A stretch of DNA of 64,000 bases from NCBI RefSeq assembly GCF_037482285.1, contig NZ_JBBEYB010000002.1, forward strand, positions 248,001-312,000, written 5' to 3'. This document shows positions 26,069 through 36,042 of this stretch, one piece after another. The DNA comes from Aquabacterium sp029268225. Its GTDB lineage: Bacteria > Pseudomonadota > Gammaproteobacteria > Burkholderiales > Burkholderiaceae_C. Within the stretch, counting starts at the first letter, position 1. The number at the start of each line of letters is the position of its first letter. Both the position numbers and the translations under genes were made by a program. Under the pieces are notes generated by a model, which was not told the DNA's origin, searched no databases, and was given only the letters and a program-made list of their open reading frames with translations.

Positions 26069-27256
26069 ATGTTCATGCTGCTTCCTCGTCATCTCATCAC
26101 TGCCCCCCGTTGGAGTGGGCTCTGCCTCAGCGCGGCCCTGCTGTGCGCCTGCAGCACGTCGCAGCCGCCCACGCAAAAGCTTGCGCCCCCCGCAACCGTT
26201 GCGTCAGCGCCTGCGCTCACACCAACGGCCGAAGTCCAAGCTGTGAACACGCCAACGGTGGTGCCTCAATGGGTGACACGTTCAGGTGACCCAGACAGCT
26301 ACGGCGGCCGCACCGACGCGCGGGCGCTGGCCCGCGAGATCGCGCAAGCACACGCATTGGACGAGGCCTGGGTATGGTCGGCATTGTCGGCGGCTCGTTA
26401 CCAAAGTCAGGCCGCCCGACTGATGATGCCGGCCCCCCGTGGCACCGCCAAGAATTGGGGGGTGTATCGCTCACGGTTCATCGAGCCCATTCGCATCCGT
26501 GCTGGCGTCGCGTTCTGGCAGCAATACGAAGGTGAGCTCAAACGCGCCGAAACCCAATACGGCGTGCCGGCAGAGATCATCGCAGGGGTGATCGGCGTTG
26601 AAACCATTTACGGCCGCTACACAGGCAACTTCCGTGTACTGGATGTGTTGACCACCTTGTCTCTCGATTTCCCAACTGGCCGCAGTGACCGCAGCCCATT
26701 CTTCAAGAAAGAACTGGGCGCATATCTGAAACTCTGTGCTGAACAACGCCTGGCCCCGGAGGCGGTCTCAGGCTCCTACGCCGGCGCCATTGGCTGGCCG
26801 CAATTCATGCCCAGCTCCATTCGACGCTGGGGAGTGGATTTCGATGGCAATGGCAAAGTAGACCTGCAAAACAGCCCGATCGACGCCATTGGCAGCGTGG
26901 CGCATTACCTGGCAGAGCATGGCTGGCGAACCGGACAAGCCACTCATTTCAGCGTGACCGCCCCGTCTGACGACGCAGCACGCCACAAGCTGCTGGCCCC
27001 CGATATTCTCCCGAGCTTTTCTGTGGATGAAATGCGCAGCCTGGGGGCCACCCTACCCGAATCGGCCTCTCAACATTCCGGCCCCCTGGCCTTGGTGCTG
27101 CTGGAAAATGGCGACAGTGAACCGACCCTGATTGCGGGGACACAGAATTTCTATGCCATCACGCGTTACAACCAGTCCAGCTATTACGCCTTGGCTGTCG
27201 TGGAGCTGGGGCAGGCCGTGAGCCAAGCCGCGAAGACGACACGTTCGACACCATGA
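26069..27256 (+). CDS. mltB: Membrane-bound lytic murein transglycosylase B (MltB)
   Basis: Cleaves the glycan backbone of peptidoglycan, forming 1,6-anhydroMurNAc. The 395-residue product has a lipoprotein signal ending LSAALLCACSTS (lipobox Cys). The MltB domain contains the catalytic Glu in AGVIGVETIYGRYTGNF (about residue 178) and the conserved AGAIGWPQFMPSSIRRWGVD. The start may be the ATG at 26069 or 26075; neither has a clear ribosome site. It follows the tgpA gene by about 100 bases and is probably expressed separately. Confidence 0.93.
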   Translation: MFMLLPRHLITAPRWSGLCLSAALLCACSTSQPPTQKLAPPATVASAPALTPTAEVQAVNTPTVVPQWVTRSGDPDSYGGRTDARALAREIAQAHALDEAWVWSALSAARYQSQAARLMMPAPRGTAKNWGVYRSRFIEPIRIRAGVAFWQQYEGELKRAETQYGVPAEIIAGVIGVETIYGRYTGNFRVLDVLTTLSLDFPTGRSDRSPFFKKELGAYLKLCAEQRLAPEAVSGSYAGAIGWPQFMPSSIRRWGVDFDGNGKVDLQNSPIDAIGSVAHYLAEHGWRTGQATHFSVTAPSDDAARHKLLAPDILPSFSVDEMRSLGATLPESASQHSGPLALVLLENGDSEPTLIAGTQNFYAITRYNQSSYYALAVVELGQAVSQAAKTTRSTP

Positions 27257-27375
27257 TGGCGTTTGCAGCGCAAGCTTGGAATTACTTCACAAAACTTCAT
27301 GCAAAAGATCTTGCAAGTTGTCTGCATAAAACCCCCGCGCGGAAAGCGGATAAGTTGTTTTGAAATTTAAGGCAA

Positions 27376-27405
27376 TTGCAGGGTATTTATTTTTGGGTTT
27401 AGAAT
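27376..27405 (+). promoter_or_regulatory. Promoter of the H-NS family gene
   Basis: TTGCAG (27376-27381) and TAGAAT (27400-27405) are 18 bases apart. They lie in an AT-rich pocket (about 27290-27410) that contrasts with the GC-rich surroundings and could itself bind H-NS. Confidence 0.6.
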
Positions 27406-27503
27406 AATCGCCAGATGACGCGGAGACGGCCAGCAAGTTGCCTCCGGTCTCGCCCTCCCAATAAGTATTCAAGCCCTGGCAACAGCGCATCAAAGGATCG
27501 TAC

Positions 27504-27842
27504 ATGAGCAACTACCAAGACCTCCTCGCCCAAAAAGCCGCCCTCGAAAAGCAAGCCGCAGAACTGGAAAAGGCGTTGCAGGAAGCACGCCGCGCCGAGC
27601 GCGCTGGCGTGATCGCTCAGATCAAGTCGCTGCTGGCTGAACACGGCCTGACCGTGGCTGACCTGGGCCTGAAGGCTGGTGGCAAGGTCGCTGGCACCCC
27701 GAGCAGCAGCGCCGGCCGCAAGGTGGCTCCGAAGTATCGCAACAATGCCACCGGCGAAACCTGGACCGGCCGTGGCCTGCAACCCAAGTGGATTCAAGCC
27801 GCCATTGCTTCTGGCAAGAAGCTGGAAGACTTCGCGATCTGA
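27504..27842 (+). CDS. H-NS family histone-like DNA-binding protein
   Basis: A 112-residue nucleoid protein. The N-terminal half (residues 1-55) is a coiled-coil oligomerization region rich in Ala/Glu/Lys. The C-terminal DNA-binding domain reads KYRNNATGETWTGRGLQPKW, which matches the Burkholderiales form of the H-NS core (TWxGRGxxPxW). AAAGGA lies 6 bases before the ATG at 27504. It has its own promoter and a strong terminator. It probably silences AT-rich DNA; its own AT-rich promoter suggests autoregulation (inference). Confidence 0.94.
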   Translation: MSNYQDLLAQKAALEKQAAELEKALQEARRAERAGVIAQIKSLLAEHGLTVADLGLKAGGKVAGTPSSSAGRKVAPKYRNNATGETWTGRGLQPKWIQAAIASGKKLEDFAI

Positions 27843-27880
27843 CACAAACCGTCAAACCAAGCGGTTTCTCCGCACTGCCA

Positions 27881-27908
27881 AAGCCGATGCATCCGCATCG
27901 GCTTTTTT
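27881..27908 (+). terminator. Rho-independent terminator after the H-NS family gene
   Basis: AAGCCGATGC and GCATCGGCTT form a 10-bp stem with an ATCC loop, followed by six T. It lies 39 bases beyond the stop codon and also separates the convergent M16 peptidase gene. Confidence 0.9.
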
Positions 27909-27943
27909 CATGGCTGCGCCACCATGCGCAGCCATGGCCTTGA

Positions 27944-30709
27944 TCAAGGAGACTTGAAATCTCCTGCGACCCCCAGCACGAACTGATCTGGCTGAATATA
28001 GCGACGCAAGGCTTCATTCACCTGCGACAGTGTCAACCTCTCCAATGCCTGATCCACCTGTGCCGAGACGGCAAAAGTGCGCTGGAGATACAGATTGCTC
28101 GCCCACGCATCAGCGAGACGTCCGTCTTGGGCTCGACCCAAGCGCCGGAAATTCAACAATCCACGCTTGCCCGCTTCGAATTCAGCGACCGAGAATCCAT
28201 CTTGGCGAGCACGCTGGATCTCTTCCTCGAAGGCGGCTAGCACTTTGTCACGGTTTTGAGGCGCAAAATTGGCCGCAGCATGCCAGTGAGAATGAGGCTC
28301 TTCGGCATTCCACTGAACGGAACTGTAAACGCTGTATGACAAGCCATCCTTCTCACGAATCCGGTTCCACAACCGGGAATCTCCGCCGCCGCCGAGCAGG
28401 TAATTCGCGAGCATGAGGGCGGGATAATCTGCGTGTGTATCGCTCAAAGGCAAGGGCAAGCTCACTGACATGGCAGCGTTTTGCCGATCCGGGGTGAGCA
28501 ATTGCATCCGGGTCGGTGGAACGGTCCGGTAAGGCTCAGCCAACCGTGCATACGGTGATGGGCTGCGCCAGTCTCCGAAGGCGGCCTCCAGTGCCTGAAC
28601 CGTGGCGTTCACGTCCAGATCCCCGACAGCGGCAAACTGCGCATGACTGGTGCCCAAAAACTGCTGATGGAACGCCTTGATGCGGTCCACCTGCACGGCC
28701 TTCCAGTCGGCCTCGACTTCGTCAAAGGTGCGTGCATGACGCACATCGCCGCGCGGATAGGGGTTACCGTGGCGATCCATCGCCTCTGCCAACAAGGCAC
28801 CAGGCTCTTTGCGCTGTGTATCCAACTCCGACAGTGCCTCACGCCGCACCTCCTCCAGGACATCGGCTGGCAGAGAGGGATAGCGCAGCATCTCGGAGAT
28901 GAGTGCGATGGCGGCAGGCAACTTGTCACGTCGGGTCGAGAACTGCACCGACATGCGGCCTGGGCCAGCTGACACCGACCACGCCATTTGCAGCTCATCG
29001 AGGCGATCGTGCAGTTGCTGGCGGTTCAGGTTGCGGGTGCCCTTGTCGAACAAGGCTGCCAATGCGGAGGGCACAGCCCCCCAATTGGCAAGTGACTTTT
29101 CATCGCCAAAGCGCAGGGTCATTTGCACTTCTACCGCTTGGCCGCGGGTGGACTTGGGCAACAAAGCCAGCTGCATACCTGAAGACAATGCAAGCCGCTG
29201 TGTACGCGCATCGATGTTGGCCGGGCTCGCATCGAATGCCTCGACCGTGGCCGCAGCTGCCTGCCCCTTGAAGTCTTTCATGGCCGCGGCCACATCGACA
29301 CGAGCAGGCTCGGGTGCACGCTGGGGCGTCGCCGTGGGCACGTACTGGCCCAAAGTGCGATTGGAAGCGACAAAGGTCTGCTCCGCCACGCGTTGCACAT
29401 CGGCCAGCGTCAGCGCCTTGACCCGGTCACGAATCAGGAAAAACAGACGCCAGTCGCCCAAAGCCACCGCCTCGGACAACACAACGCCCACATGCTCCGG
29501 ATCGGCAAAGCCCTGCTCCCATTCATTGAGCCATTTGGTTTTGGCACGCGCCAACTCGGCTTCGGTGATGGGCTGCTTGGCCACCGACTCAATCTCGGCG
29601 AGCATGGCCGGGGCGGCTTTGGCCGGATCCTGCTCGCTGCTCAGCTGTGCGCCCAGCAAGATCTGCCCTGGATCGGCCAGGCCCTGCGAGAAGCCAAATA
29701 CCGAAGCCACCAGCTGCTGTTCAGTGAGACGGCGGTGCAGGCGACCAGATGGCGCCTCGCCGTAAATGGAGGAGAGGATCTCCACCGCGGCATAGTCTGG
29801 GTGCGCGCCCGGCACGACATGGTAGGCAGCAAACAGCAGGGGCACTCCCCCCACGCGACGCACCGTCACACTGCGCTCGCCATCCTGAACCGGATCAAGG
29901 GTGTAGAGAGGCGGCAGCACCCGCTTGGGTTTGGGGATGGCGCCAAACGACTGCTGCACCCAGGTCAACACCTTGGCCACATCGAACTTGCCGCTGACGA
30001 TGAGGGTGGCGTTATCAGGCTGGTAATAACGCTGGTAAAACGCCTTGAGGTTACCGATGTCGACATTCTCGACGTCGCTGCGCGCGCCAATGGTGGACTT
30101 GCCGTAGTTGTGCCACTGGTACATGGTGGCCAGCGTCTTCTCCAGCAAGATGCGGCCTGGGTTGTTCTCACCCATCTCCATCTCGTTGCGCACCACCGTC
30201 ATCTCGCTGTCAAGGTCCTTGCGAGCGATGAAGCTGTTGACCATGGCATCGGCCAGCCAGTTCAGATACCACTTCAGGTTGTCGTCATTCGCGGCAAAGC
30301 TGGCAAAGTAATTGGTGCGGTCGTACCAGGTGGTGCCATTGGCGCTGAGTCCACGCTTGTTGAATTCGGCCCACACCTGGGGATGGCGTGGGCTGCCCTT
30401 GAAAATCAGGTGCTCCAGCAAGTGGGCCATGCCGGTTTCGCCATAGCCCTCGTGGCGCGACCCCACCCGATAGGTGACGTTGACCGTGGTGGTGGGCTTG
30501 GCATCATCGGGCACCAGCAACACCTGCAGCCCATTGGGCAAACGGTACTCGCTGATGCCCTCCACACTGGTGACCTTCTGCCCCGCCCCCTTCGACACCG
30601 CCGCGCGAGACAGGCTGGCCACATCAGGGGAGGCGTGCGCCAAGGGCACCCAGGCCGAAGCAATCAGAAGAGGCAGCAACGCAAAGGTCAAACGTGTCGG
30701 TTTGGTCAT
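27944..30709 (-). CDS. M16-family zinc metallopeptidase, two-domain (pitrilysin-like)
   Basis: A 921-residue secreted or periplasmic protease. The signal peptide reads LTFALLPLLIASAWVPLAHA. The first M16 domain has the inverted zinc motif HxxEH as HLLEHLIFKG (about residue 95). A second M16 repeat (from about residue 510) lacks HxxEH and probably serves as the structural partner, as in other two-domain M16 enzymes. The ATG at 30709 has GGA 8 bases before it and gives MTKPTRLTF. A much longer frame runs antisense through the HlyD gene and is not real. The substrate is unknown. Confidence 0.93.
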   Translation of the reverse strand: MTKPTRLTFALLPLLIASAWVPLAHASPDVASLSRAAVSKGAGQKVTSVEGISEYRLPNGLQVLLVPDDAKPTTTVNVTYRVGSRHEGYGETGMAHLLEHLIFKGSPRHPQVWAEFNKRGLSANGTTWYDRTNYFASFAANDDNLKWYLNWLADAMVNSFIARKDLDSEMTVVRNEMEMGENNPGRILLEKTLATMYQWHNYGKSTIGARSDVENVDIGNLKAFYQRYYQPDNATLIVSGKFDVAKVLTWVQQSFGAIPKPKRVLPPLYTLDPVQDGERSVTVRRVGGVPLLFAAYHVVPGAHPDYAAVEILSSIYGEAPSGRLHRRLTEQQLVASVFGFSQGLADPGQILLGAQLSSEQDPAKAAPAMLAEIESVAKQPITEAELARAKTKWLNEWEQGFADPEHVGVVLSEAVALGDWRLFFLIRDRVKALTLADVQRVAEQTFVASNRTLGQYVPTATPQRAPEPARVDVAAAMKDFKGQAAAATVEAFDASPANIDARTQRLALSSGMQLALLPKSTRGQAVEVQMTLRFGDEKSLANWGAVPSALAALFDKGTRNLNRQQLHDRLDELQMAWSVSAGPGRMSVQFSTRRDKLPAAIALISEMLRYPSLPADVLEEVRREALSELDTQRKEPGALLAEAMDRHGNPYPRGDVRHARTFDEVEADWKAVQVDRIKAFHQQFLGTSHAQFAAVGDLDVNATVQALEAAFGDWRSPSPYARLAEPYRTVPPTRMQLLTPDRQNAAMSVSLPLPLSDTHADYPALMLANYLLGGGGDSRLWNRIREKDGLSYSVYSSVQWNAEEPHSHWHAAANFAPQNRDKVLAAFEEEIQRARQDGFSVAEFEAGKRGLLNFRRLGRAQDGRLADAWASNLYLQRTFAVSAQVDQALERLTLSQVNEALRRYIQPDQFVLGVAGDFKSP

Positions 30710-30889
30710 GAAATCCATCAGCGTGAACAAGGCATGCCACGAATGCCAGACATGTGTGGCGCAGGTGTCAACCGCCTGCCGTGGCTGTGAGTGTAGGGGG
30801 GCGCGGAAAGGTTCCCCCCTTGTGTTGACACCACCCTGAAAACGCGTTGTGCATGTTAAAAAGACAGCATCCAGATAAACCCGTACACC

Positions 30890-32047
30890 ATGTCCGAATC
30901 CACCCCCGCTTCGCGCGCCAAGCTCCGACAAATCCTCATCTGGGGAGCCGTGGCCCTGGCCGTGGGCGGCGGCGTGCTGGGCTGGCAGCGCCTCAAGCCT
31001 CAAGGCTTGCCGCCCAGCATCGCCAGCGGCAATGGCCGACTGGAAGCCACCGACACCGACATCGCCACCAAGACTGGGGGCCGTATCAAACAGGTGCTGG
31101 TGCGGGAGGGTGACAACGTGAAGGCGGGCCAGACCCTGGCCATCATGGACACCGCTTTGCTGGAAGCCGATCTGGCCCGTGCACAAGCGCAGGTCCGCCA
31201 AGCCCAGCAAGCCAGCGCCACTGTCGATGCACTGCTGGCTCAACGCCAACAGGCGGTGACCACGGCTTCGGCCCAGGTCGCCCAGCGCGAAGCCCAACTG
31301 GCCTTGGTGAGCAAAGAATATCAGCGTGCCAAGGAGCTGGTCGCCCAAGGCTTCCTGCCGCCTCAAAAGCTCGACGAGGCCAATGCGCAACTGCAAGGTG
31401 CACGCGCTGCTTTGAGCGCCGCACGCTCGCAGGTGGCCGAAGCCCGTACCGCCATCACCACCACCGAATCCCAGCGCACCGAAGCGCAATCGGCGATTGA
31501 AACGGCGCAGGCCAGTGTCAAGCGCATCGAAGCCGACCTCGCCGACGCCACCCTGAAGGCACCGCGCGACGGCCGCATCCAGGTCCGTGCGGCGCAGGAA
31601 GGCGAGGTGCTCGGCGGTGGCGGCCGTGTGCTGTCCATGGTCGATCTGAGCGACGTCTACATGACCTTCTTCCTGCCTGAAACCGCAGCCGGCCGTGTGG
31701 CGATTGGCAGCGAGGCCCGTCTGGTGCTGGACGCAGCCCCGCAATATGTGATCCCAGCCAAGGTCACCTTCGTGGCCAGCGTGGCCCAGTTCACGCCCAA
31801 GACCGTCGAGACCGCCGTGGAACGCCAGAAGCTGATGTTCAAGGTACGCGCGCACATCGACCCCCAACTGCTGGCCCGCTACACCAACCAGGTCAAGACC
31901 GGCATGCCGGGCATGGCCCATGTGCGCATTGACGCCAATGCCCCTTGGCCCGAGAAGTTGGCCGTGAAGCTGCCTGCCGAGCCTGCCCCGGCACCTGCCA
32001 ATGCCTCGGCACCCGCATCCGCTCCGGCCACCGCCTCCGCACCGTGA
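30890..32047 (+). CDS. HlyD-family membrane fusion protein (YhiI-like)
   Basis: A periplasmic adaptor anchored by one N-terminal helix (ILIWGAVALAVGGGVLGW). The 385-residue product has a lipoyl-like start (TDIATKTGGRIKQVLVREGDNV), a long Ala/Gln-rich coiled coil (residues about 85-200) and the second lipoyl half with APRDGRIQVRAAQEGEV. The C-terminus is Ala/Pro/Ser rich. Its stop overlaps the GTG start of the ABC gene (GTGA). The trio matches the E. coli yhiI-rbbA-yhhJ order. Confidence 0.93.
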   Translation: MSESTPASRAKLRQILIWGAVALAVGGGVLGWQRLKPQGLPPSIASGNGRLEATDTDIATKTGGRIKQVLVREGDNVKAGQTLAIMDTALLEADLARAQAQVRQAQQASATVDALLAQRQQAVTTASAQVAQREAQLALVSKEYQRAKELVAQGFLPPQKLDEANAQLQGARAALSAARSQVAEARTAITTTESQRTEAQSAIETAQASVKRIEADLADATLKAPRDGRIQVRAAQEGEVLGGGGRVLSMVDLSDVYMTFFLPETAAGRVAIGSEARLVLDAAPQYVIPAKVTFVASVAQFTPKTVETAVERQKLMFKVRAHIDPQLLARYTNQVKTGMPGMAHVRIDANAPWPEKLAVKLPAEPAPAPANASAPASAPATASAP

Positions 32048-34866
32048 ACCCCTCCGCGACCCGGTCCGTGGCCCAGGTCCAGGGCCTCACCCACCGCTAC
32101 AAGCGGATCACCGCGCTCGACGATGTCAGCGTGAACATCCCTGCAGGGTGCATGGTCGGTCTCATCGGGCCGGACGGCGTTGGCAAGTCCACCCTGCTGG
32201 CCCTGCTGGCCGGCGCCCGCCGCATCCAGGCGGGTCAGATACAGGTGCTTGACGGCGACATGGCCCGCACCGCCCACCGGCGTGACGTGTGCCCGCGCAT
32301 TGCCTACATGCCGCAAGGCCTGGGCAAGAACCTGTATGCCACGCTGTCGGTGGCCGAGAACGTCGACTTCTTTGGTCGTCTGTTCGGCCACGCCCCCGCC
32401 GAGCGCCAGGCCCGCATGGCCGACCTGCTGCAGGCCACCGGCCTCGCTCCCTTTGCCGACCGACCGGCCGGCAAGCTCTCAGGCGGCATGAAGCAGAAGC
32501 TCGGCCTGTGCTGCGCCCTCATCCACGACCCCGATCTGCTGATTCTGGACGAGCCCACCACCGGCGTGGACCCGCTGTCACGCCGCCAGTTCTGGGAGCT
32601 GATCGACCGCATCCGCGCGCGGCGCCCCGGCATGAGCGTGCTGGTGGCCACCGCCTACATGGAAGAAGCCGAGCGCTTCGACCACCTGATCGCCATGGAC
32701 GCCGGCCGCGTGCTCGCCACCGGCACCCCGGCCGAGCTGCGCCAGCGCACCCAGCGCGACTCACTGGAGGCCGCCTTCATCGCCCTGCTGCCCGAGCAGC
32801 GTCGCGAAGGCCATCGCGAGCTGGTCGTGCCCCCCCGTTCCAGCGCCGACGGCGAGATCGCGATCGAAGCCCACGACCTCACCTGTCGCTTTGGCGACTT
32901 CACGGCGGTTGACCGGGTCAATTTGAGCATCCACCGTGGCGAGATCTTCGGCTTCCTGGGCTCCAACGGCTGTGGCAAGACCACGACGATGAAGATGCTC
33001 ACCGGCCTCTTGCCACCCAGTGAAGGCCATGCCGAGCTGTTCGGCCAGTCGGTCAACGCGCACGACCTGTCGGTGCGCCGCCGCGTGGGCTACATGTCGC
33101 AGGCTTTCTCGCTGTACGGCGAGCTGACCGTACGCCAGAACCTCGACCTGCACGCACGCATCTTCCAGGTGCCCGCTGCGCAGCGCGAAGCCCGCATCGC
33201 CGAGATGATGACCCGCTTCGGGCTGACCGAGGTCGCCGACGAACTGCCCGAGAAGCTGCCCTTGGGCGTGCGACAGCGCCTGTCGCTGGCCGTGGCGGTG
33301 GTGCACGGGCCCGACATGCTCATCCTGGACGAGCCGACCTCGGGCGTAGATCCGATCGCGCGCGACCAGTTCTGGGAGCTGATGCTCCAGCTCTCGCGCC
33401 AGGACGGCGTGACGCTGTTCATCTCCACCCACTTCATGAACGAGGCCCAGCGCTGCGACCGGATCTCGCTGATGCACGCCGGGCGCGTGCTCGACAGCGG
33501 CACACCCGCCGAGCTGATGCAGCGCCACGGTCACGACAAGCTGGAAGACACCTTCATTGAATTGCTGGAGCAGGCCCAGGCCTCCCAGGACAAGGTGCCT
33601 GGGACATCACCGGCGGCGAGCTCGCCGCCTCTGCCACGAGCAACCCCAGAAGAGTCCAGAGGTGAGCCCCACACGGCCGGTCAGGCCACTGCTGCCGTCC
33701 CTGCTCCTGCATCGCCCCCCACCACCTCACACCGCCGCCCCGCCCGCTTCAGCCTCGCTCGCCTGCTGAGCTACGCCCACCGCGAATCGCTGGAGCTGCA
33801 ACGCGACCGCATCCGACTGACCCTGGCCCTGATCGGCTCGGCCCTCTTGATGATCATCATGGGCTACGGCATCAGCCTGGACGTGCAGGACCTGCGCTTT
33901 GCCGTGCTCGACCGCGACCAGACCGCCATCAGCCGCGACTACGTGCTCAACATCTCTGGCTCGCCCTACTTCCTCGAAGAGCCCCCGCTGCAAAGCGAAG
34001 CAGACCTTGACCGACGCATGCGCAGCGGCGAGCTGAGCCTGGCCATCGAGATCCCGCCCAACTTCTCTGCCGACCTGCGGCGCGGTCGCCCAACCACCAT
34101 CGGCGTGTGGGTGGATGGCGCCATGCCGCAACGGGCCGAAACGGTGTCCGGCTACGTCCAGGGCCTGCACGCCACCTACCTGGCCGAGCAACTCACCCTA
34201 CATGGCATCCAGGTCGCCTCCCCCGCCTCGCTGGAAGTGCGCTACCGCTACAACCCCGACGTCAAGAGCCTTTACGCCATGGTGCCGGCCGTCATCCCCA
34301 TCTTGCTGATGTTCATCCCGGCCATGCTCACCGCCCTCGGTGTGGTGCGTGAAAAAGAACTGGGCTCCATCACCAACCTCTACGTCACCCCCGTCACCAA
34401 ACTCGAATTCCTGCTGGGCAAGCAACTGCCCTACATCGGCACCGCGCTGTTGAGCTTCCTGTTGATGACGGCCATGGCCATCTGGGGCTTTGGCGTGCCA
34501 CTGAAAGGCAGCTTCCTCACGCTGTTCATCGGCGCATTGCTTTACGTCACCGCCTCCACCGGTTTCGGCCTGCTGATGTCCACCTTCACCGGCAGCCAGA
34601 TCGCGGCGATCTTCGGCACCGCGCTGGCCACCATGCTGCCGGCCATCCAGTTTTCCGGCCTGATCAACCCGGTCTCGTCCCTCGAAGGCGTGGGAGCCTT
34701 GATGGGCCAGATCTATCCCACCGGCCCCTTCCTCATCATCAGCCGCGGCACCTACTCCAAGGCTCTGGGCCTGACCGACCTGTGGACCTACTTCGTCCCG
34801 CTGCTGCTCATCATCCCGGTGCTGACCCTGGCCAGCGTCCTCCTTCTGAAAAAGCAGGACACATGA
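32044..34866 (+). CDS. RbbA-like fused ABC transporter (two ATPase domains plus permease)
   Basis: A 940-residue fusion. ATPase domain 1 has Walker A GPDGVGKSTLLALLAG, signature LSGGMKQKLGLC and Walker B LLILDEPTTGVDPL. ATPase domain 2 has GSNGCGKTTTMKML, a signature-like LPLGVRQRLSLAVAV and MLILDEPTSGVDPI. A Pro/Ser/Ala linker (about residues 515-565) leads to an ABC-2 permease with an N-terminal helix and five or six C-terminal helices. Signature 2 reads LPLGV rather than LSGG, so the two ATP sites are unequal. The start is GTG at 32044, overlapping hlyD; the product is probably a drug or small-molecule exporter. Confidence 0.92.
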   Translation: MNPSATRSVAQVQGLTHRYKRITALDDVSVNIPAGCMVGLIGPDGVGKSTLLALLAGARRIQAGQIQVLDGDMARTAHRRDVCPRIAYMPQGLGKNLYATLSVAENVDFFGRLFGHAPAERQARMADLLQATGLAPFADRPAGKLSGGMKQKLGLCCALIHDPDLLILDEPTTGVDPLSRRQFWELIDRIRARRPGMSVLVATAYMEEAERFDHLIAMDAGRVLATGTPAELRQRTQRDSLEAAFIALLPEQRREGHRELVVPPRSSADGEIAIEAHDLTCRFGDFTAVDRVNLSIHRGEIFGFLGSNGCGKTTTMKMLTGLLPPSEGHAELFGQSVNAHDLSVRRRVGYMSQAFSLYGELTVRQNLDLHARIFQVPAAQREARIAEMMTRFGLTEVADELPEKLPLGVRQRLSLAVAVVHGPDMLILDEPTSGVDPIARDQFWELMLQLSRQDGVTLFISTHFMNEAQRCDRISLMHAGRVLDSGTPAELMQRHGHDKLEDTFIELLEQAQASQDKVPGTSPAASSPPLPRATPEESRGEPHTAGQATAAVPAPASPPTTSHRRPARFSLARLLSYAHRESLELQRDRIRLTLALIGSALLMIIMGYGISLDVQDLRFAVLDRDQTAISRDYVLNISGSPYFLEEPPLQSEADLDRRMRSGELSLAIEIPPNFSADLRRGRPTTIGVWVDGAMPQRAETVSGYVQGLHATYLAEQLTLHGIQVASPASLEVRYRYNPDVKSLYAMVPAVIPILLMFIPAMLTALGVVREKELGSITNLYVTPVTKLEFLLGKQLPYIGTALLSFLLMTAMAIWGFGVPLKGSFLTLFIGALLYVTASTGFGLLMSTFTGSQIAAIFGTALATMLPAIQFSGLINPVSSLEGVGALMGQIYPTGPFLIISRGTYSKALGLTDLWTYFVPLLLIIPVLTLASVLLLKKQDT

Positions 34867-36002
34867 ACAGCGTGCTCACCTACATCGGCCACATCTGGCA
34901 ACTCGGGCTCAAGGAACTGCGCAGCCTGTGGCGCGACCGCCTGCTGCTGCTCTTCGTCATCTGGGCCTTCTCCGGCGCGCTCTACACCGCAGCCAAGGCC
35001 GCGCCCGACCGCCTGCACCGCGCCGCCATCGCCGTGGTGGACGAAGACCAGTCGCCCCTGTCACAGCGCATCGTCAATGCCTTCTATCCGCCCACCTTCA
35101 TGAAGCCCACGGCCATCGGTCTGCAGGACATGGACGCGGGCATGGACGCAGGCCGCTTCACCTTCGTGATGGACATCCCGCCGGACTTCCAGAGCGATGT
35201 CCTCGCGGGCAAGCAGCCTACCATCCAGCTGAATGTGGACGCCACCCAGATGAGCCAAGCTTTCCTCGGTGCCAGCTACATCCAGAGCATCGCCCTGGGC
35301 GAGGTGGCCGAGTACCCGTCCGGCGAGCGGACAGTGAGCACGCCCATCGTGGACCTGGCCTTGCGCAACCGCTTCAACCCGGCGCTGGACAACACTTGGT
35401 TCATGGGCGTGATGGAGTTGATCAACAACATCACGATGCTGTCCATCGTGCTGACCGGCGCGGCCCTGATCCGCGAGCGCGAACACGGCACCATCGAGCA
35501 CCTGCTGGTGTTGCCGCTGAAACCGTCGGAAATCATGCTGGCCAAGGTCTGGGCCATGGGCGCGGTCGTCTTGCTGGCCACAGCCCTGGCCCTGCAGTTC
35601 GTGCTGCGAGATGCGCTGGGCATGCCCGTCAGTGGCTCGATCGGCCTGTTCCTGACCGGATGCGCCCTGCACCTGTTTGCCACCACCTCGATGGGCATCT
35701 ACCTGGGCACCGTGGCGCGCTCCATGCCGCAAATGGGCCTGCTGATGATCCTGGTGCTGCTGCCCCTGCAAATCCTGTCCGGCGGCATGACACCGCGCGA
35801 GAGCATGCCGGACCTGGTGCGCTACCTCATGATGGGCGCGCCCACCACGCACTTCGTCAGCTTTGCCCAAGCCATCCTCTACCGAGGTGCTGACCTGAGC
35901 ATCGTGTGGCCCCAATTCGCGGCCATCGGGTTGATCGGAACCGCCTTCTTCGTAGCGGCCCTCAAACGCTTCCGCAGCACGGTCAGCAGCATGCAAAGCT
36001 GA
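34863..36002 (+). CDS. ABC-2 type transporter permease (YhhJ-like)
   Basis: A 379-residue inner-membrane permease. An N-terminal helix (LLLLFVIWAFSGALY) is followed by an extracytoplasmic domain and five or six C-terminal helices containing IREREHGTIEHLLVLPLKPSE, the usual ABC-2 hinge. Its ATG overlaps the stop of the fused ABC gene by 4 bases. It would pair with the permease half of that protein to form the channel. Confidence 0.92.
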   Translation: MNSVLTYIGHIWQLGLKELRSLWRDRLLLLFVIWAFSGALYTAAKAAPDRLHRAAIAVVDEDQSPLSQRIVNAFYPPTFMKPTAIGLQDMDAGMDAGRFTFVMDIPPDFQSDVLAGKQPTIQLNVDATQMSQAFLGASYIQSIALGEVAEYPSGERTVSTPIVDLALRNRFNPALDNTWFMGVMELINNITMLSIVLTGAALIREREHGTIEHLLVLPLKPSEIMLAKVWAMGAVVLLATALALQFVLRDALGMPVSGSIGLFLTGCALHLFATTSMGIYLGTVARSMPQMGLLMILVLLPLQILSGGMTPRESMPDLVRYLMMGAPTTHFVSFAQAILYRGADLSIVWPQFAAIGLIGTAFFVAALKRFRSTVSSMQS

Positions 36003-36042
36003 ACGCCTGCGGGTTGGGCAGGGACCCCACCCTCGCGTTCAG
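35999..36042. repeat. Inverted repeat spanning the stop codons of two convergent genes
   Basis: CTGAACGC (35999-36006) and GCGTTCAG (36035-36042) can pair around a 28-base loop with internal GGG/CCC pairing. It covers both stop codons of the convergent ABC permease and SlyB-like genes. It may terminate both, although there is no T-run. Confidence 0.4.

Noticed and set aside
30710..31921. Upstream extension of the M16 peptidase frame
   Set aside because: It would add about 400 residues antisense to the HlyD gene, with no domain. A signal peptide follows the ATG at 30709, so that is the true start.
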